The notes beneath the pieces were generated by a model that saw only the letters and a program-made list of their open reading frames with translations, was not told the origin of the DNA and made no database searches. Positions 18,259 through 27,582 of a DNA stretch of 64,000 nucleotides are shown piece by piece (positions within the stretch are counted from its first letter, which is position 1; the number at the start of each line of letters is the position of its first letter). The stretch is from Fibrobacter sp. (GTDB lineage: Bacteria > Fibrobacterota > Fibrobacteria > Fibrobacterales > Fibrobacteraceae). The translations under genes were made by a program, and so were the position numbers. The stretch lies in assembly GCA_024398875.1 (NCBI GenBank), contig JAKSIJ010000001.1, positions 310,001 to 374,000 on the forward strand. The letters are read 5' to 3'.

Positions 18259-19487
18259 TGAAAAGGATATTTTCAGTTTTATTCGCTTTTTTGCTATGCG
18301 GTTTATGGGCCTGTGTATGGGAAAACCCTTCTAATGACATTACATTTTTACCGCTGGACGATTCTGAGTATCCCTATGCCGAAGTTCCCCGCCTAGTAAT
18401 CGAGACTGAAGACCTTCAAGAGATTCGAAATCGAGAAGATAAAATCCCCGCAAAATTGCAGATCTATGGTGTAGAATCCCCAAGCAGCAGCGTCCTAGGT
18501 ATAACCATCAAAGGTCGAGGTTTTTCATCCTTTGAAATGCCCAAGTATAGCTACAAAATTGAATTTAATGAAAAAATTTCCCTATTTGATTTTCCCAAAA
18601 ATCGCGACTTCGTGCTTATTGCAAATTTTAGGGATAAAAGTCACCTCAAAAATTTTATCACATACAAACTAGCGAATAATTTAGGAGATGATTTTTCACC
18701 TAAATCTAAATTTGTAGAATTATATCTTAATCGGAAATACGAGGGATTATATCTGTTGACTGAAAGCATTAAAGTTGGGAATCAGCGCGTCAAAATCGCT
18801 AAAAATGACTCCAGTTTTCTATTCGAAAAAACTACGCCTCCCAGTAATCGCCCCTCTTTCCAAACATCGAACAAGAATCTCTTTGAAATACGCTATCCAA
18901 AAGATGTTTCTCAACAATCGTTCAACCTTCTGAAAAATCATATTAACTCTTTTGAACTTCTTATCAAAAACAATGCTACTCTCTCCCTAGATTCTTTAAA
19001 TCAATGGTTGGATATTGACGATTTTATCCGCTATTACTGGATTCAGGAATTTTCTAAAAATTATGATGGTCGTTTTTTGCGTAGTATTTTATTAACCTGG
19101 GAAAAAGGAGGCCCCATAAAAATGGGGCCCGTTTGGGATTTTGACCTTGCCTATGGGATTCACAGAACTGGGACATCAACTCCCGAAGGATGGCTCATTA
19201 GAGATTCTGGATGGAATAAGTGGCTATGGAAGAACGATGCATTTGCAAAAAAAGCCCAATTGTACTGGAGAAATAACTATCCAAAAATTGAGTTTATGAC
19301 GGATTCCATAGAAACCTTTGGCAAGCTCATTCAAAGGGCCATAAAAAACGACAACAAACGTTGGCCCGTTCTCAACACCAGTGAAAATAAATATCACGAA
19401 ACATCCTATGAATCCTACCTTGATGCTATTGATTCCTTAAAGGCATGGTGTTCACAGAGAAGCAAGTGGATTGATAGCCATTTATAA
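18258..19487 (+). CDS. CotH-family lipoprotein (copy 2)
   Basis: 409 residues, paralogue of the gene before it, with the same plan: lipoprotein signal ending LWACVWEN, then PLDDSEYPYAEVPRLVIETE, IKGRGFSSFEMPKYSYKIEF, NRDFVLIANFRDKSHLKNFI, YEGLYLLTESIKVG and MGPVWDFDLAYG. The two copies differ at many positions, so the duplication is old. The kinase-type residues (DFD, and Asn/Asp in LIANFRDKS) are kept in both. The next gene is the flippase, so both CotH proteins are tied to the polysaccharide cluster. They might modify or anchor surface material, but this is inference from position. Confidence 0.88.
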   Translation: MKRIFSVLFAFLLCGLWACVWENPSNDITFLPLDDSEYPYAEVPRLVIETEDLQEIRNREDKIPAKLQIYGVESPSSSVLGITIKGRGFSSFEMPKYSYKIEFNEKISLFDFPKNRDFVLIANFRDKSHLKNFITYKLANNLGDDFSPKSKFVELYLNRKYEGLYLLTESIKVGNQRVKIAKNDSSFLFEKTTPPSNRPSFQTSNKNLFEIRYPKDVSQQSFNLLKNHINSFELLIKNNATLSLDSLNQWLDIDDFIRYYWIQEFSKNYDGRFLRSILLTWEKGGPIKMGPVWDFDLAYGIHRTGTSTPEGWLIRDSGWNKWLWKNDAFAKKAQLYWRNNYPKIEFMTDSIETFGKLIQRAIKNDNKRWPVLNTSENKYHETSYESYLDAIDSLKAWCSQRSKWIDSHL

Positions 19488-19502
19488 CTATATTTGAAGG
19501 AA

Positions 19503-20948
19503 ATGCCTTCAAAACGCACCATCATTTCTTCGTTGATTTGGAAGTTTCTTGAACGAGTTGGGACCCAGTTCGTGCAATTTGTGGTTTCCATTGTTTTAGC
19601 AAGAATCTTAGCACCAGAAGAATTTGGGCTAATCGCCATCATTACCATATTTATTGCCATTGCAAATGTTTTTGTGCAAAGTGGGCTAAATACGGCTCTA
19701 ATTCAAAAGAAAGATGCCGACGACTTAGACTTCTCCTCGGTATTTTATGCCAGTTTTATCATAGCATCCATCGTCTATGCCCTACTCTTTTTCACCTCAC
19801 CACTGATTGCAAATTTTTATAACAATGACAGGCTTATCCCCGTAATACGCGTATTAGCCCTTTCTCTCTTTATCGGAGCAATTAATTCCATTCAACTGGC
19901 ATATATCTCCCGGAATATGATGTTCAAAAAGCTTTTCATTAGAAGCATCGGAGCCATCATTCCTTCGGGTGTTATCGGCATAATCCTCGCCGCTTGTGGT
20001 TTTGGCGTGTGGGCTCTCGTCACACAGCAACTAACCAATTCACTGCTCGCCGTCGCCGTGATGTGGTTCACCGTACCTTGGAGACCTAAATTATCGTTCT
20101 CCTTCCAAAGACTAAAAGGCTTATTTACCTTTGGCTGGAAATTACTTTGCTCTTCTCTTCTAGATGCATGCTATCACAACATTAGAGGACTCATTATCGG
20201 AAAAATCTTTACTCCGGCAGATTTGGCGTTTTATAACCGAGGAGAACATTTTCCAAATTTAGCCGTCAACAACATCAACAATTCCATTCAATCCGTGATG
20301 CTGCCATCTCTTTCTGCCATACAAGATGACAAAACGAAGGTAAAGGGGCTCATGCGAAAAGCAATCATTACAAGCTCTTTTCTCATTGCACCTATGATGA
20401 CAATACTCGCAGCAACAGCCAAAACGCTTGTATTGGTTTTACTTGGTGAAAAATGGCTTCCCTGCGTTCCTTTTATAGTGATTTACTGTTTTATATTCTG
20501 TTTTTATCCAATTCATACATCCAATCTCTCTGCAATTAATGCCCTTGGCAGGAGCGACATTTTTCTCAAGCTTGAAATCATCAAAAAAATATATGGTGTA
20601 GGCCTACTCATAGCAAGTCTCCTCTATTTCAGAACCCCCGTAGGAATTGCCATCGGAGCAGCTTTTGGGACGCTCATTAGCTGTTTTGTAAATGCCCACC
20701 CAAATAAAAAATTGCTTGACTACGGCTATCTTGAACAAATCCGAGATATTTTACCCAATCTAGGGTTGTCCTTAATTGCTGGAGCATGTGTCTATGCCCT
20801 AGGCACTCTAGATACGAACATCTATTTGCTGTTTATTTTACAGGCCATTCTCGGTGTAATCGTGTATTTTGGCCTTGCCAAATTGCTACATTTTAAATGT
20901 TTGGACTACCTTATCCAAACTATCAAAGGATACCATCATGGCCGATAA
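19503..20948 (+). CDS. Wzx/WzxC-type polysaccharide flippase
   Basis: 481 residues from the ATG at 19503; AAGGAA abuts it with unusually short spacing, so an in-frame TTG at 19494 remains possible. It belongs to the MOP/MATE polysaccharide exporter group (WzxC-like). The N-terminal VGTQFVQFVVSIVLARILAP and EEFGLIAIITIFIAIANVFV blocks are typical. About 12-14 hydrophobic helices span the protein, with the characteristic central FTFGWKLLCSSLLDACYHN and FYNRGEHFPNLAVNNIN segments. It should flip lipid-linked repeat units across the inner membrane. Its last 11 bases overlap the aminotransferase gene. Confidence 0.9.
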   Translation: MPSKRTIISSLIWKFLERVGTQFVQFVVSIVLARILAPEEFGLIAIITIFIAIANVFVQSGLNTALIQKKDADDLDFSSVFYASFIIASIVYALLFFTSPLIANFYNNDRLIPVIRVLALSLFIGAINSIQLAYISRNMMFKKLFIRSIGAIIPSGVIGIILAACGFGVWALVTQQLTNSLLAVAVMWFTVPWRPKLSFSFQRLKGLFTFGWKLLCSSLLDACYHNIRGLIIGKIFTPADLAFYNRGEHFPNLAVNNINNSIQSVMLPSLSAIQDDKTKVKGLMRKAIITSSFLIAPMMTILAATAKTLVLVLLGEKWLPCVPFIVIYCFIFCFYPIHTSNLSAINALGRSDIFLKLEIIKKIYGVGLLIASLLYFRTPVGIAIGAAFGTLISCFVNAHPNKKLLDYGYLEQIRDILPNLGLSLIAGACVYALGTLDTNIYLLFILQAILGVIVYFGLAKLLHFKCLDYLIQTIKGYHHGR

Positions 20949-22050
20949 GCAAATTACAGTCACTTCTCCCCTTCTTCCCGACTTGGAGGAATTCATCCCC
21001 ATGCTTCGGGACATCTGGGACCGCAAGTGGCTTACCAACAACGGCCATTACCATAAAGAGTTAGAAAAGGCACTGGCAGATTACCTAGGTGTGCAATATA
21101 TTAGTCTCTTTACAAATGGCACTTTGCCTCTCATCACCGCCCTGCAAGCCCTTGAAGTTAGAGGTGAGGTGATTACCACGCCCTATAGTTTTGTCGCTAC
21201 GACACACTCTATTTGGTGGAATGGTTTAAAACCCGTATTTGTGGATGTAGAAGAAAAGACTGGAAATATTGACCCCGAAAAAATTGAAGCGGCCATTACT
21301 CCTAGAACCACCGCCATTATGCCCGTTCATGTCTATGGAACGCCTTGCGACACAAAACGTATTCAAGAAATTGCCGATCAACATCATTTAAAGGTCATCT
21401 ACGATGCCGCCCACGCCTTTGGAGTCCAAGTAAACAGGGAATCCGTCCTAAAGCATGGCGACATGAGCACCCTTAGTTTTCACGCAACAAAGGTTTATAA
21501 TACCATTGAAGGTGGGGCACTTGTATGCCACGATGAAGCCATAAAAAAACACATTGACTATTTGAAAAACTTTGGCTTTGCCGGTGAAACAACAGTTGTC
21601 GCCCCAGGTATTAACAGCAAAATGGATGAAATCCGTTCCGCATACGGGCTACTTAATTTAAAACAGGTGGATAAAGCCATCGCTCAACGCAAACGCATTG
21701 CCGAAATCTACCGTCAAGGGCTAAAAGATGTGGCTGGGATAAGGATGCTGGAGGATGTTGAAAATGTCCGGCACAACTATGCCTATTTTCCCATTTTCAT
21801 TAATGAAGAATATAGCATCAGTCGTGATGCACTTTATGCAAAACTAAAAGAGCACAATATTCTCGGTAGGCGCTACTTCTACCCCCTCATCAGTAGTTTT
21901 GATTCTTATAAGAATCTGGATTCTGCAAATCCGGCAAATTTGCCTATCGCCAATAAATTAGCAGACCAGGTGCTATGTTTGCCGATGTTTGCCACCCTGA
22001 CAGACGAAGACATCTATAGAATCATTGATATCGTTTCAACAATGAAATAA
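20938..22050 (+). CDS. DegT/DnrJ/EryC1/StrS sugar aminotransferase
   Basis: 370 residues from the ATG at 20938, with AAGGA upstream and overlapping the flippase end. PLP-dependent transaminase that turns a nucleotide 4-keto sugar into a 4-amino sugar (the same reaction type as WecE or FdtB). PLP lysine is K185 in SFHATKVYNTIEGGALV; other family blocks are FTNGTLPLITALQAL, TTPYSFVATTHSIWWNGLKP, AIMPVHVYGTP and VIYDAAHAFGV. The 4-amino product is supported by the downstream GT56 gene, because that family transfers TDP-Fuc4NAc in enterobacteria. No sugar dehydratase is in the window; it must be encoded elsewhere. Confidence 0.92.
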   Translation: MADKQITVTSPLLPDLEEFIPMLRDIWDRKWLTNNGHYHKELEKALADYLGVQYISLFTNGTLPLITALQALEVRGEVITTPYSFVATTHSIWWNGLKPVFVDVEEKTGNIDPEKIEAAITPRTTAIMPVHVYGTPCDTKRIQEIADQHHLKVIYDAAHAFGVQVNRESVLKHGDMSTLSFHATKVYNTIEGGALVCHDEAIKKHIDYLKNFGFAGETTVVAPGINSKMDEIRSAYGLLNLKQVDKAIAQRKRIAEIYRQGLKDVAGIRMLEDVENVRHNYAYFPIFINEEYSISRDALYAKLKEHNILGRRYFYPLISSFDSYKNLDSANPANLPIANKLADQVLCLPMFATLTDEDIYRIIDIVSTMK

Positions 22051-22068
22051 ATCACAAGGATCACTGAT

Positions 22069-22971
22069 ATGAACAGTATGGACCAAACAAGAGCATTTCT
22101 CCAATCCATCGGCATGCCGAAAGGTGACGCCTATGATTTACCTACCTCAGAGAAGCGTTTCTCTGACGGCGGACAATATCGTTTTGAAGTCCCCGGCATT
22201 CAGGGCCCCAAGGTCATGGAAGCCCTTCTGGAGGCCATGGACAAATATGGCATTTGGCTCCATCGTGTGACCCAGACCAAAGGCATCATGATGCTTGCAG
22301 ACCAGGACATCATGCAGATGGTTGATTTGGCCAAGAAGGCTCAAGTTGAATTGATTCTCGCTATAGGCCCGCGAGCAACTACTGACACCAGCGCCTCTGT
22401 GAATACTCCGGAAGGTGTACGCATGGGTTATCGTCTTCGTGGGCAGGAACAAATCATCCGCGCCATTGAAGACGTTAAACGTGCCGCAAGCTTCGGATGT
22501 CGTTCTTTCCTCGTATACGACGAAGGTTGTCTGTGGGTCTTAAACGAAGCTCGAAAGGCAGGCGAAATTCCGGCAGATTGTCGCTTCAAAATCTCCGCTC
22601 ATGCAGGGCACGGCAATCCCTGCTCGGCGAAACTCCTCGAGTCCATCGGAGCCAATTCTGTCAATCCTGTCCGCGACATCCAATTGCAGATGCTGGCCGC
22701 CATGCGTCAAGCCATCAACATTCCTATAGACATCCATACGGAAAACCCGAAGTCTACCGGCGGATTCATACGTCATTATGAAGTTCCTGAGATGATTCGC
22801 ATTGCCTCTCCCATCTACCTGAAAACAGGGGGATCCGTCGCCCAGACTCACAGTTGGGACAGCACCGAAGACGATGCGAAGAAACGCGCCAAGCAGGTTT
22901 CCTTAGTCAAGCGCATGATCGATTGCTATTATCCAGAAGCCATCCAATCCCCCAAGGGAAGCATCAAGTAG
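22069..22971 (+). CDS. TIM-barrel-like protein, possibly U32-peptidase-related
   Basis: 300 residues, soluble, with AAGGA 9 bases upstream. Repeating beta-alpha blocks (VELILAIGPRA, SFLVYDEGCLWVL, RFKISAHAGHGNPC, NIPIDIHTENPKSTGGF, PIYLKTGGSVA) point to a TIM barrel. The SAHAGHGNPCSAKLL and DIHTENP segments could form the active site. The general look is that of peptidase-U32-like barrels, several of which are not peptidases, but I cannot place it firmly. It lies between the aminotransferase and the ATP-grasp gene with 17-18-base gaps, so a role in making or attaching the acyl group of the sugar is plausible. Confidence 0.65.
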   Translation: MNSMDQTRAFLQSIGMPKGDAYDLPTSEKRFSDGGQYRFEVPGIQGPKVMEALLEAMDKYGIWLHRVTQTKGIMMLADQDIMQMVDLAKKAQVELILAIGPRATTDTSASVNTPEGVRMGYRLRGQEQIIRAIEDVKRAASFGCRSFLVYDEGCLWVLNEARKAGEIPADCRFKISAHAGHGNPCSAKLLESIGANSVNPVRDIQLQMLAAMRQAINIPIDIHTENPKSTGGFIRHYEVPEMIRIASPIYLKTGGSVAQTHSWDSTEDDAKKRAKQVSLVKRMIDCYYPEAIQSPKGSIK

Positions 22972-22988
22972 GATTCAAGTCATCAATT

Positions 22989-24230
22989 ATGGCAGATAAG
23001 AAAGTCGCATTGGTACTTGGCGGAACCGTACCGCACATAAGTTTGGTCAAAAAACTTAAGGACCGCGGTTTCTATGTAATCCTTTTAGATTACCTCGACA
23101 ATCCTCCCGCTAAACAATATGCCGATGAGCATATCAAGGAAAGCACTCTTGATAAGGACGCCGTTCTTACTATCGCCAAAATTCGGAATGCACAGCTAGT
23201 CATCAGCACATGTATCGATCAAGCAAACAGCACGTGTTGTTATGTTGCAGAGAAACTGGGCCTAGCACATCCATACAGCTATCAAACATCTCTAGACGTT
23301 ACTGATAAAGGTCGCATGAAAAAAATCATGTGCGAAAAAGGCATTCCCACATCTTCCTACACCTTAGTGAAATCTATAGAAGAAATCAACTGGTCTGAAA
23401 TTTCATTCCCAGCAGTCGTCAAACCTGTTGATTGCAACAGTTCTAAAGGCGTTCACCGAGTTGATTCTCAAGAGGAAACTAAGAATCGCGTTCAAGAAGC
23501 TCTTGAACTAAGCCGGACAAAGACCGCCATTATCGAAGGTTATAACCAGGGGTTCGAGATTCAAGTTGATTGTGTCTCGACAAGCGACGGAGTTAAAGTC
23601 GCACTAACCCGGCAGAAGCAAAAAATCATCGGTCAAGAGCATTCCATGGTTCTGCAATCCTATGGTTCTATTTTCCCGGCTCCCTTATCGGACGCACTTA
23701 GCCAGCAAGCCCAAGAAATCGCAAAAAAAATCGCTGATGCCTTTGACCTCAAAAATACACCTTTTTTCTACCAAGCAATAGTCACCAAAAATGGCATCCA
23801 AGTTCTGGAATTCGCGCCTCGCATAGGAGGAGGATTGAGCTATTATGTACTCAAGGCCTTCGCCAACTACGACGCGGTTGAGTGCGCCATAGATTCTTTT
23901 ATGGGAATAGATATCTCCGTCACTCCTACTAAACAGGAATTAATGCATTCAACCAACATCATCTACATGAAGCCAGGAGTTTTTGACCACATTGAAGGGT
24001 TAGAGGAACAAAAGGAAAAAGGCAATCTTTCTGAATTTTTCATCTCCAAAGAAAAAGGATCCGTTGTAGATGCGGACATGCGTAGTTCTAATCGCATTGC
24101 CTCCTTTATTGTTGAAGGCTTTTCTTACGAGGAAATAGCCAAAAAAGCCGCAACAGTTTTCTCAAAAATAAAAGTTCTTGACCCCAATGGGATCTCCCTG
24201 TTAAACAAATCCATTTATCCATTGGTTTAA
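22989..24230 (+). CDS. ATP-grasp carboxylate-amine/thiol ligase
   Basis: 413 residues from the ATG at 22989; longer in-frame versions only add out-of-family sequence. Family: ATP-grasp ligases, which activate a carboxylate as acyl-phosphate and join it to an amine or similar nucleophile. Evidence: an N-terminal preATP-grasp domain (LVLGGTVPHISLVKKLKDRG, ILLDYLDNPPAKQYAD), the DKGRMKKIMCEKGIPTSSY loop, the ATP-binding PAVVKPVDCNSSKGVHRV, IIEGYNQGFEIQVDC, and the metal-binding VLEFAPRIGGGLSYYVLKAF. The acceptor may be the amino group produced by the DegT enzyme and the donor the acid made by the neighbouring enzymes; this is inference. Confidence 0.85.
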   Translation: MADKKVALVLGGTVPHISLVKKLKDRGFYVILLDYLDNPPAKQYADEHIKESTLDKDAVLTIAKIRNAQLVISTCIDQANSTCCYVAEKLGLAHPYSYQTSLDVTDKGRMKKIMCEKGIPTSSYTLVKSIEEINWSEISFPAVVKPVDCNSSKGVHRVDSQEETKNRVQEALELSRTKTAIIEGYNQGFEIQVDCVSTSDGVKVALTRQKQKIIGQEHSMVLQSYGSIFPAPLSDALSQQAQEIAKKIADAFDLKNTPFFYQAIVTKNGIQVLEFAPRIGGGLSYYVLKAFANYDAVECAIDSFMGIDISVTPTKQELMHSTNIIYMKPGVFDHIEGLEEQKEKGNLSEFFISKEKGSVVDADMRSSNRIASFIVEGFSYEEIAKKAATVFSKIKVLDPNGISLLNKSIYPLV

Positions 24231-24237
24231 GCGCACC

Positions 24238-25371
24238 ATGAAGCATCATCAGTACAACCCAAATTTTAAATTTGTGAAGGATCCAATAGACTTCAACAAG
24301 TATACAGATCGCAGCCTTTTGCAGTACTGCCTTGGCGCCACAATGTATATGCCGGGCACCAAGGACTTTGCCCAAGCCATTATTGACAAAAAATATCCTG
24401 GGCTCACCTCCATGGTGATGTGCTTTGAAGATGCATGCAAGGAAGAAGATGTCCCCGCAGCAGAAGTTAACTCCATCCATGTTTTAGAGACTCTTGAAGA
24501 AAAAGTAAATAGTGGAGAACTAGCCTATGAAGACATTCCCCTCATCTTTTTCCGCGTTAGAAGTGTCGAGCAGTTTAAGCACTTTGCTTCTATGCTAGAG
24601 AAGAAGCATGTCAAATATATCACTGGCTTTAACTTTCCAAAGTTTAACGCCCTATGCGCCCGCGACTACATGGAACATCTTGTTGAACTAAACAAGACGT
24701 TTGGAGAAATCATCTATGGTATGCCTATTATTGAAGATGCGCGCGTAGCCTTTAAAGAAACACGTGTCCAGGAACTAATGGCCATAAAGAACATAATGGA
24801 TGATTACAAAGATCTCATTTTGAATGTTCGTGTGGGCGGGACCGATTTTTCTAGCTGTTTTGGTGTTCGCCGGGGGATCAACTACACGATTTACGATATC
24901 ATGACCGTTCGGGATTGTTTAATGGACATTTTAAACGTATTTACCCGAAATAATGATTATACCGTTTCTGGGCCTGTCTGGGAATACTTCCGCGTTAATA
25001 AACGTATGAAATTTGAGAATTTGCCTAAAGTAGATATCCAGGATACCCTTCTCAAACGCACCCCTGTTGTTAACGATGCAGTAGATGGTCTAATGCGAGA
25101 GTTGATTCTAGATCAGGCAAATGGATTTATGGGAAAGACGTGTATTCATCCAACCCACTTAAATTTCATCAACGGAATGCTCGCCGTCACTAAAGACGAA
25201 TACGATGACGCCTATCAAATATTACACACTTCTGGTGGAGTTATCAAAGGCAGCAAAGGGATGAATGAAATCAAGCCCCATACCAATTGGGCCACAAAAA
25301 TCATGATGCGCGCCGAAGCATATGGTGTTATTGAATCTGAAAAGAGCTATGTAGAACTTTTTGGAGTATAA
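24238..25371 (+). CDS. CitE-like / HpcH-HpaI TIM-barrel C-C bond lyase
   Basis: 377 residues. It resembles the citrate-lyase-beta/HpcH group, and most closely the C-C bond lyase subgroup (PF15617) known from tellurite-resistance-associated biosynthetic clusters. Seen: LGATMYMPGTKDFAQAIIDK near residue 33, TSMVMCFEDACKEEDV (metal-binding Glu/Asp), GMPIIEDARVAFKETR, VRVGGTDFSSCFG and GFMGKTCIHPTHLNF, the usual C-terminal GKxxIHP motif. Such enzymes make or break a C-C bond next to a carboxylate, often with a CoA thioester or a keto acid. There are 7 bases after the ATP-grasp gene, so the two should act together. Confidence 0.82.
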   Translation: MKHHQYNPNFKFVKDPIDFNKYTDRSLLQYCLGATMYMPGTKDFAQAIIDKKYPGLTSMVMCFEDACKEEDVPAAEVNSIHVLETLEEKVNSGELAYEDIPLIFFRVRSVEQFKHFASMLEKKHVKYITGFNFPKFNALCARDYMEHLVELNKTFGEIIYGMPIIEDARVAFKETRVQELMAIKNIMDDYKDLILNVRVGGTDFSSCFGVRRGINYTIYDIMTVRDCLMDILNVFTRNNDYTVSGPVWEYFRVNKRMKFENLPKVDIQDTLLKRTPVVNDAVDGLMRELILDQANGFMGKTCIHPTHLNFINGMLAVTKDEYDDAYQILHTSGGVIKGSKGMNEIKPHTNWATKIMMRAEAYGVIESEKSYVELFGV

Positions 25372-25447
25372 AATGTCTTAAATAAGATATTTTGCCACTC
25401 CATATTGGAAAGAAATTGTTTTCCGCAAAAAAAGAGAAAAAAGACCA

Positions 25448-26599
25448 ATGACAACTGAGCAGCAATTGATTTTGGCCCCAAATCAAAACGCAACCTCGAA
25501 CGTCAGGTTTTCTAATATTGAGCTATTTCGCATCATCGTAATGCTCTGCATTATTGCACATCACTATGTAGTAAACTCTCCCTTATTTGATGCTAGTGGG
25601 CCACTTTTTTCAAACCCAACAACATCAAATTCAATATTTTACTTGTTATTCGGTATGTGGGGCAAAACAGGCATTAATTGTTTTGTCATGATAACCGGAT
25701 TTTTTATGTGTACATCAAGCATTTCAATAAAAAAGTTTTTGAAACTTTACTTTGAGGTTAAATTTTTTAGATACATAATCTGGGTTATTTTTATTCTCAC
25801 TGGAGCTTCTGTTTTTTCCGTGACTAAAAGTATCAAAATGTTGTTCCCCTTTTCTAATATATCTAATAGTTTTACAAATGCTTTTCTTGCATTCTACCTA
25901 TTCATTCCATTTTTAAATACCCTTATCAAAGGGTTGGATAAGAGCAAACATTCCATTCTAATTATTCTTTCAACCCTAATTTATTCAGGCTTTTATCAAC
26001 TTCCAGGATTTCATATTTCTTACAACTATTTATCCTGGTTCATTATTCTTTATTTCATTTCCTCTTATATTCGTCTCTACGGCATTTACAAAAACAATAG
26101 CGTTTCTTTTTGGGGTTTGATGTCATTACTTTCAATCATTGCATCTATTGGCTCAGTTCTAATATGCATAAAAACGAACCATTCACCATATCTATTTGTA
26201 GGCGAATCCCTTGCGTTTATGAGTGTGCTCACAGCCATTTCTACGTTCATCTTCTTTAAAAATCTAAAAATCGGCTACAGCAAAATCATCAATCTAATTG
26301 GATCAACCACATTTGGTGTATTTTTAATACATACCTGTGGGCAAGAAATGCGGTCTTTTCTATGGATTAGGCTCCTTGATGTCAATGGTCATTATTCCGA
26401 TTCTCATTATGTACTATACGCATTTACATGTGTTCTCCTTATTTTTACTATATGCAGCATCCTAGATTTAATAAGAATGTATTTGTTTGAAAAGCCACTA
26501 TTTAAGGTTCTTGATAAAAAACTAGGAAAATATAAATTGTATAGTGGACCAACAAAAAATACAGCTAGAAACAACTTCAGCAAAATTTTTAAGGATTAA
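25448..26599 (+). CDS. Acyltransferase-3 family membrane protein
   Basis: 383 residues with about 10 hydrophobic helices. N-terminal NIELFRIIVMLCIIAHHYV contains the R/H pattern of acyltransferase-3 (OafA/WecH-like) enzymes. These transfer acetyl or other acyl groups to sugar hydroxyls on exported glycans. Further family-like stretches are GKTGINCFVMITGFFM and FGVFLIHTCGQEM. The gene is markedly more AT-rich than its neighbours and follows a 76-base gap, the largest in the operon, so it may have been inserted separately. It ends 4 bases before the dehydrogenase. Confidence 0.88.
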   Translation: MTTEQQLILAPNQNATSNVRFSNIELFRIIVMLCIIAHHYVVNSPLFDASGPLFSNPTTSNSIFYLLFGMWGKTGINCFVMITGFFMCTSSISIKKFLKLYFEVKFFRYIIWVIFILTGASVFSVTKSIKMLFPFSNISNSFTNAFLAFYLFIPFLNTLIKGLDKSKHSILIILSTLIYSGFYQLPGFHISYNYLSWFIILYFISSYIRLYGIYKNNSVSFWGLMSLLSIIASIGSVLICIKTNHSPYLFVGESLAFMSVLTAISTFIFFKNLKIGYSKIINLIGSTTFGVFLIHTCGQEMRSFLWIRLLDVNGHYSDSHYVLYAFTCVLLIFTICSILDLIRMYLFEKPLFKVLDKKLGKYKLYSGPTKNTARNNFSKIFKD

Positions 26600-26603
26600 C
26601 GAT

Positions 26604-27578
26604 ATGCCAAAAATTCTTCACACTGCTCGTTATGTCGATGAACCTTGGAGAATTCTCAAGAGCGTTACTCCAAATGGCTTTGAAGTTAAAACTCTTGATG
26701 AACCGACTCATGAATGTCTTGTCCACGAAGCGAGCGATGCAGACTACTTTTTAGTCAGCGGACGTCTTACCATTGACGAGGAAGTTCTCTCTGTGGCAAA
26801 GAAATTAAAGATGATCCAACGTACCGGTGTTGGCATTGAAATGCTTGACAAAGAGTCAATCAAAGCTAGGAACATTCCCGTCTATGTCAATGCAGGAGTC
26901 AATGCCCGAAGTGTTGCCGAACATGCGCTCACTCTGATGCTCTCCTGTTTAAAGAGAATCACCATCATTGACAAGCAAGTTCGCAACGGTATTTGGAAAA
27001 AACAAATAACGGGTGTTTCCTGCCACGAACTTTACGGCAAAACTGTCGGGCTTGTGGGCATGGGGGCCATTGGACGTTTGGTTGCAGGCTACCTAAAATG
27101 TTTCGGCGCCAAGGTTCTATACACTGACTTATTCCGGCAAAGCGATTCTCAAGAAAAAGAACTAGGAACCTCTTTTGTAAAAAGCTTTGAAGAACTATTA
27201 CCTCAAGTGGATATTCTTTCTTTTCATTGCCCTCTAACCGACACGAATAAAGGGTTCTTCAACGAGGATGCCATCGCATTGATGAAAGACGGAGCTATCG
27301 TTGTGAACACGGCGCGGGGAAAACTCATTGACGATGGCGCTCTTTGCAAAGCTCTCCAAAGCGGAAAATTGCGGGCTGCTGGCCTAGACGTTCACTACGA
27401 AGAACCCATGCCGGCCAACGACCCCCTCAAAAATTTAGATAATGTTATTCTCTCCCCCCATATTGCGGGACTTTCTTTTGAAAGTTTCCACACAATGATG
27501 GAAGATGCCATCAAAAATATTGTAGCTTTTGAAAGTGGAAACCTAGATTCCATCAAAGACAAGATTTTGAAATGGTAA
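26604..27578 (+). CDS. D-isomer-specific 2-hydroxyacid dehydrogenase
   Basis: 324 residues from the ATG at 26604, with AAGGA 9 bases upstream. NAD(P)-dependent reduction of a 2-keto acid to a 2-hydroxy acid, or the reverse. The NAD fold is clear: [20 protein letters not shown]. The catalytic Arg lies in [14 protein letters not shown], Glu in the [13 protein letters not shown] block and His in [12 protein letters not shown]. The first 100 residues form the substrate domain ([37 protein letters not shown]). It resembles phosphoglycerate dehydrogenase without a regulatory C-terminal domain. In this cluster the substrate is more likely the carboxylic acid being assembled than 3-phosphoglycerate, but that is inference. 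Confidence 0.9.
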   Translation: MPKILHTARYVDEPWRILKSVTPNGFEVKTLDEPTHECLVHEASDADYFLVSGRLTIDEEVLSVAKKLKMIQRTGVGIEMLDKESIKARNIPVYVNAGVNARSVAEHALTLMLSCLKRITIIDKQVRNGIWKKQITGVSCHELYGKTVGLVGMGAIGRLVAGYLKCFGAKVLYTDLFRQSDSQEKELGTSFVKSFEELLPQVDILSFHCPLTDTNKGFFNEDAIALMKDGAIVVNTARGKLIDDGALCKALQSGKLRAAGLDVHYEEPMPANDPLKNLDNVILSPHIAGLSFESFHTMMEDAIKNIVAFESGNLDSIKDKILKW

Positions 27579-27582
27579 CTTC

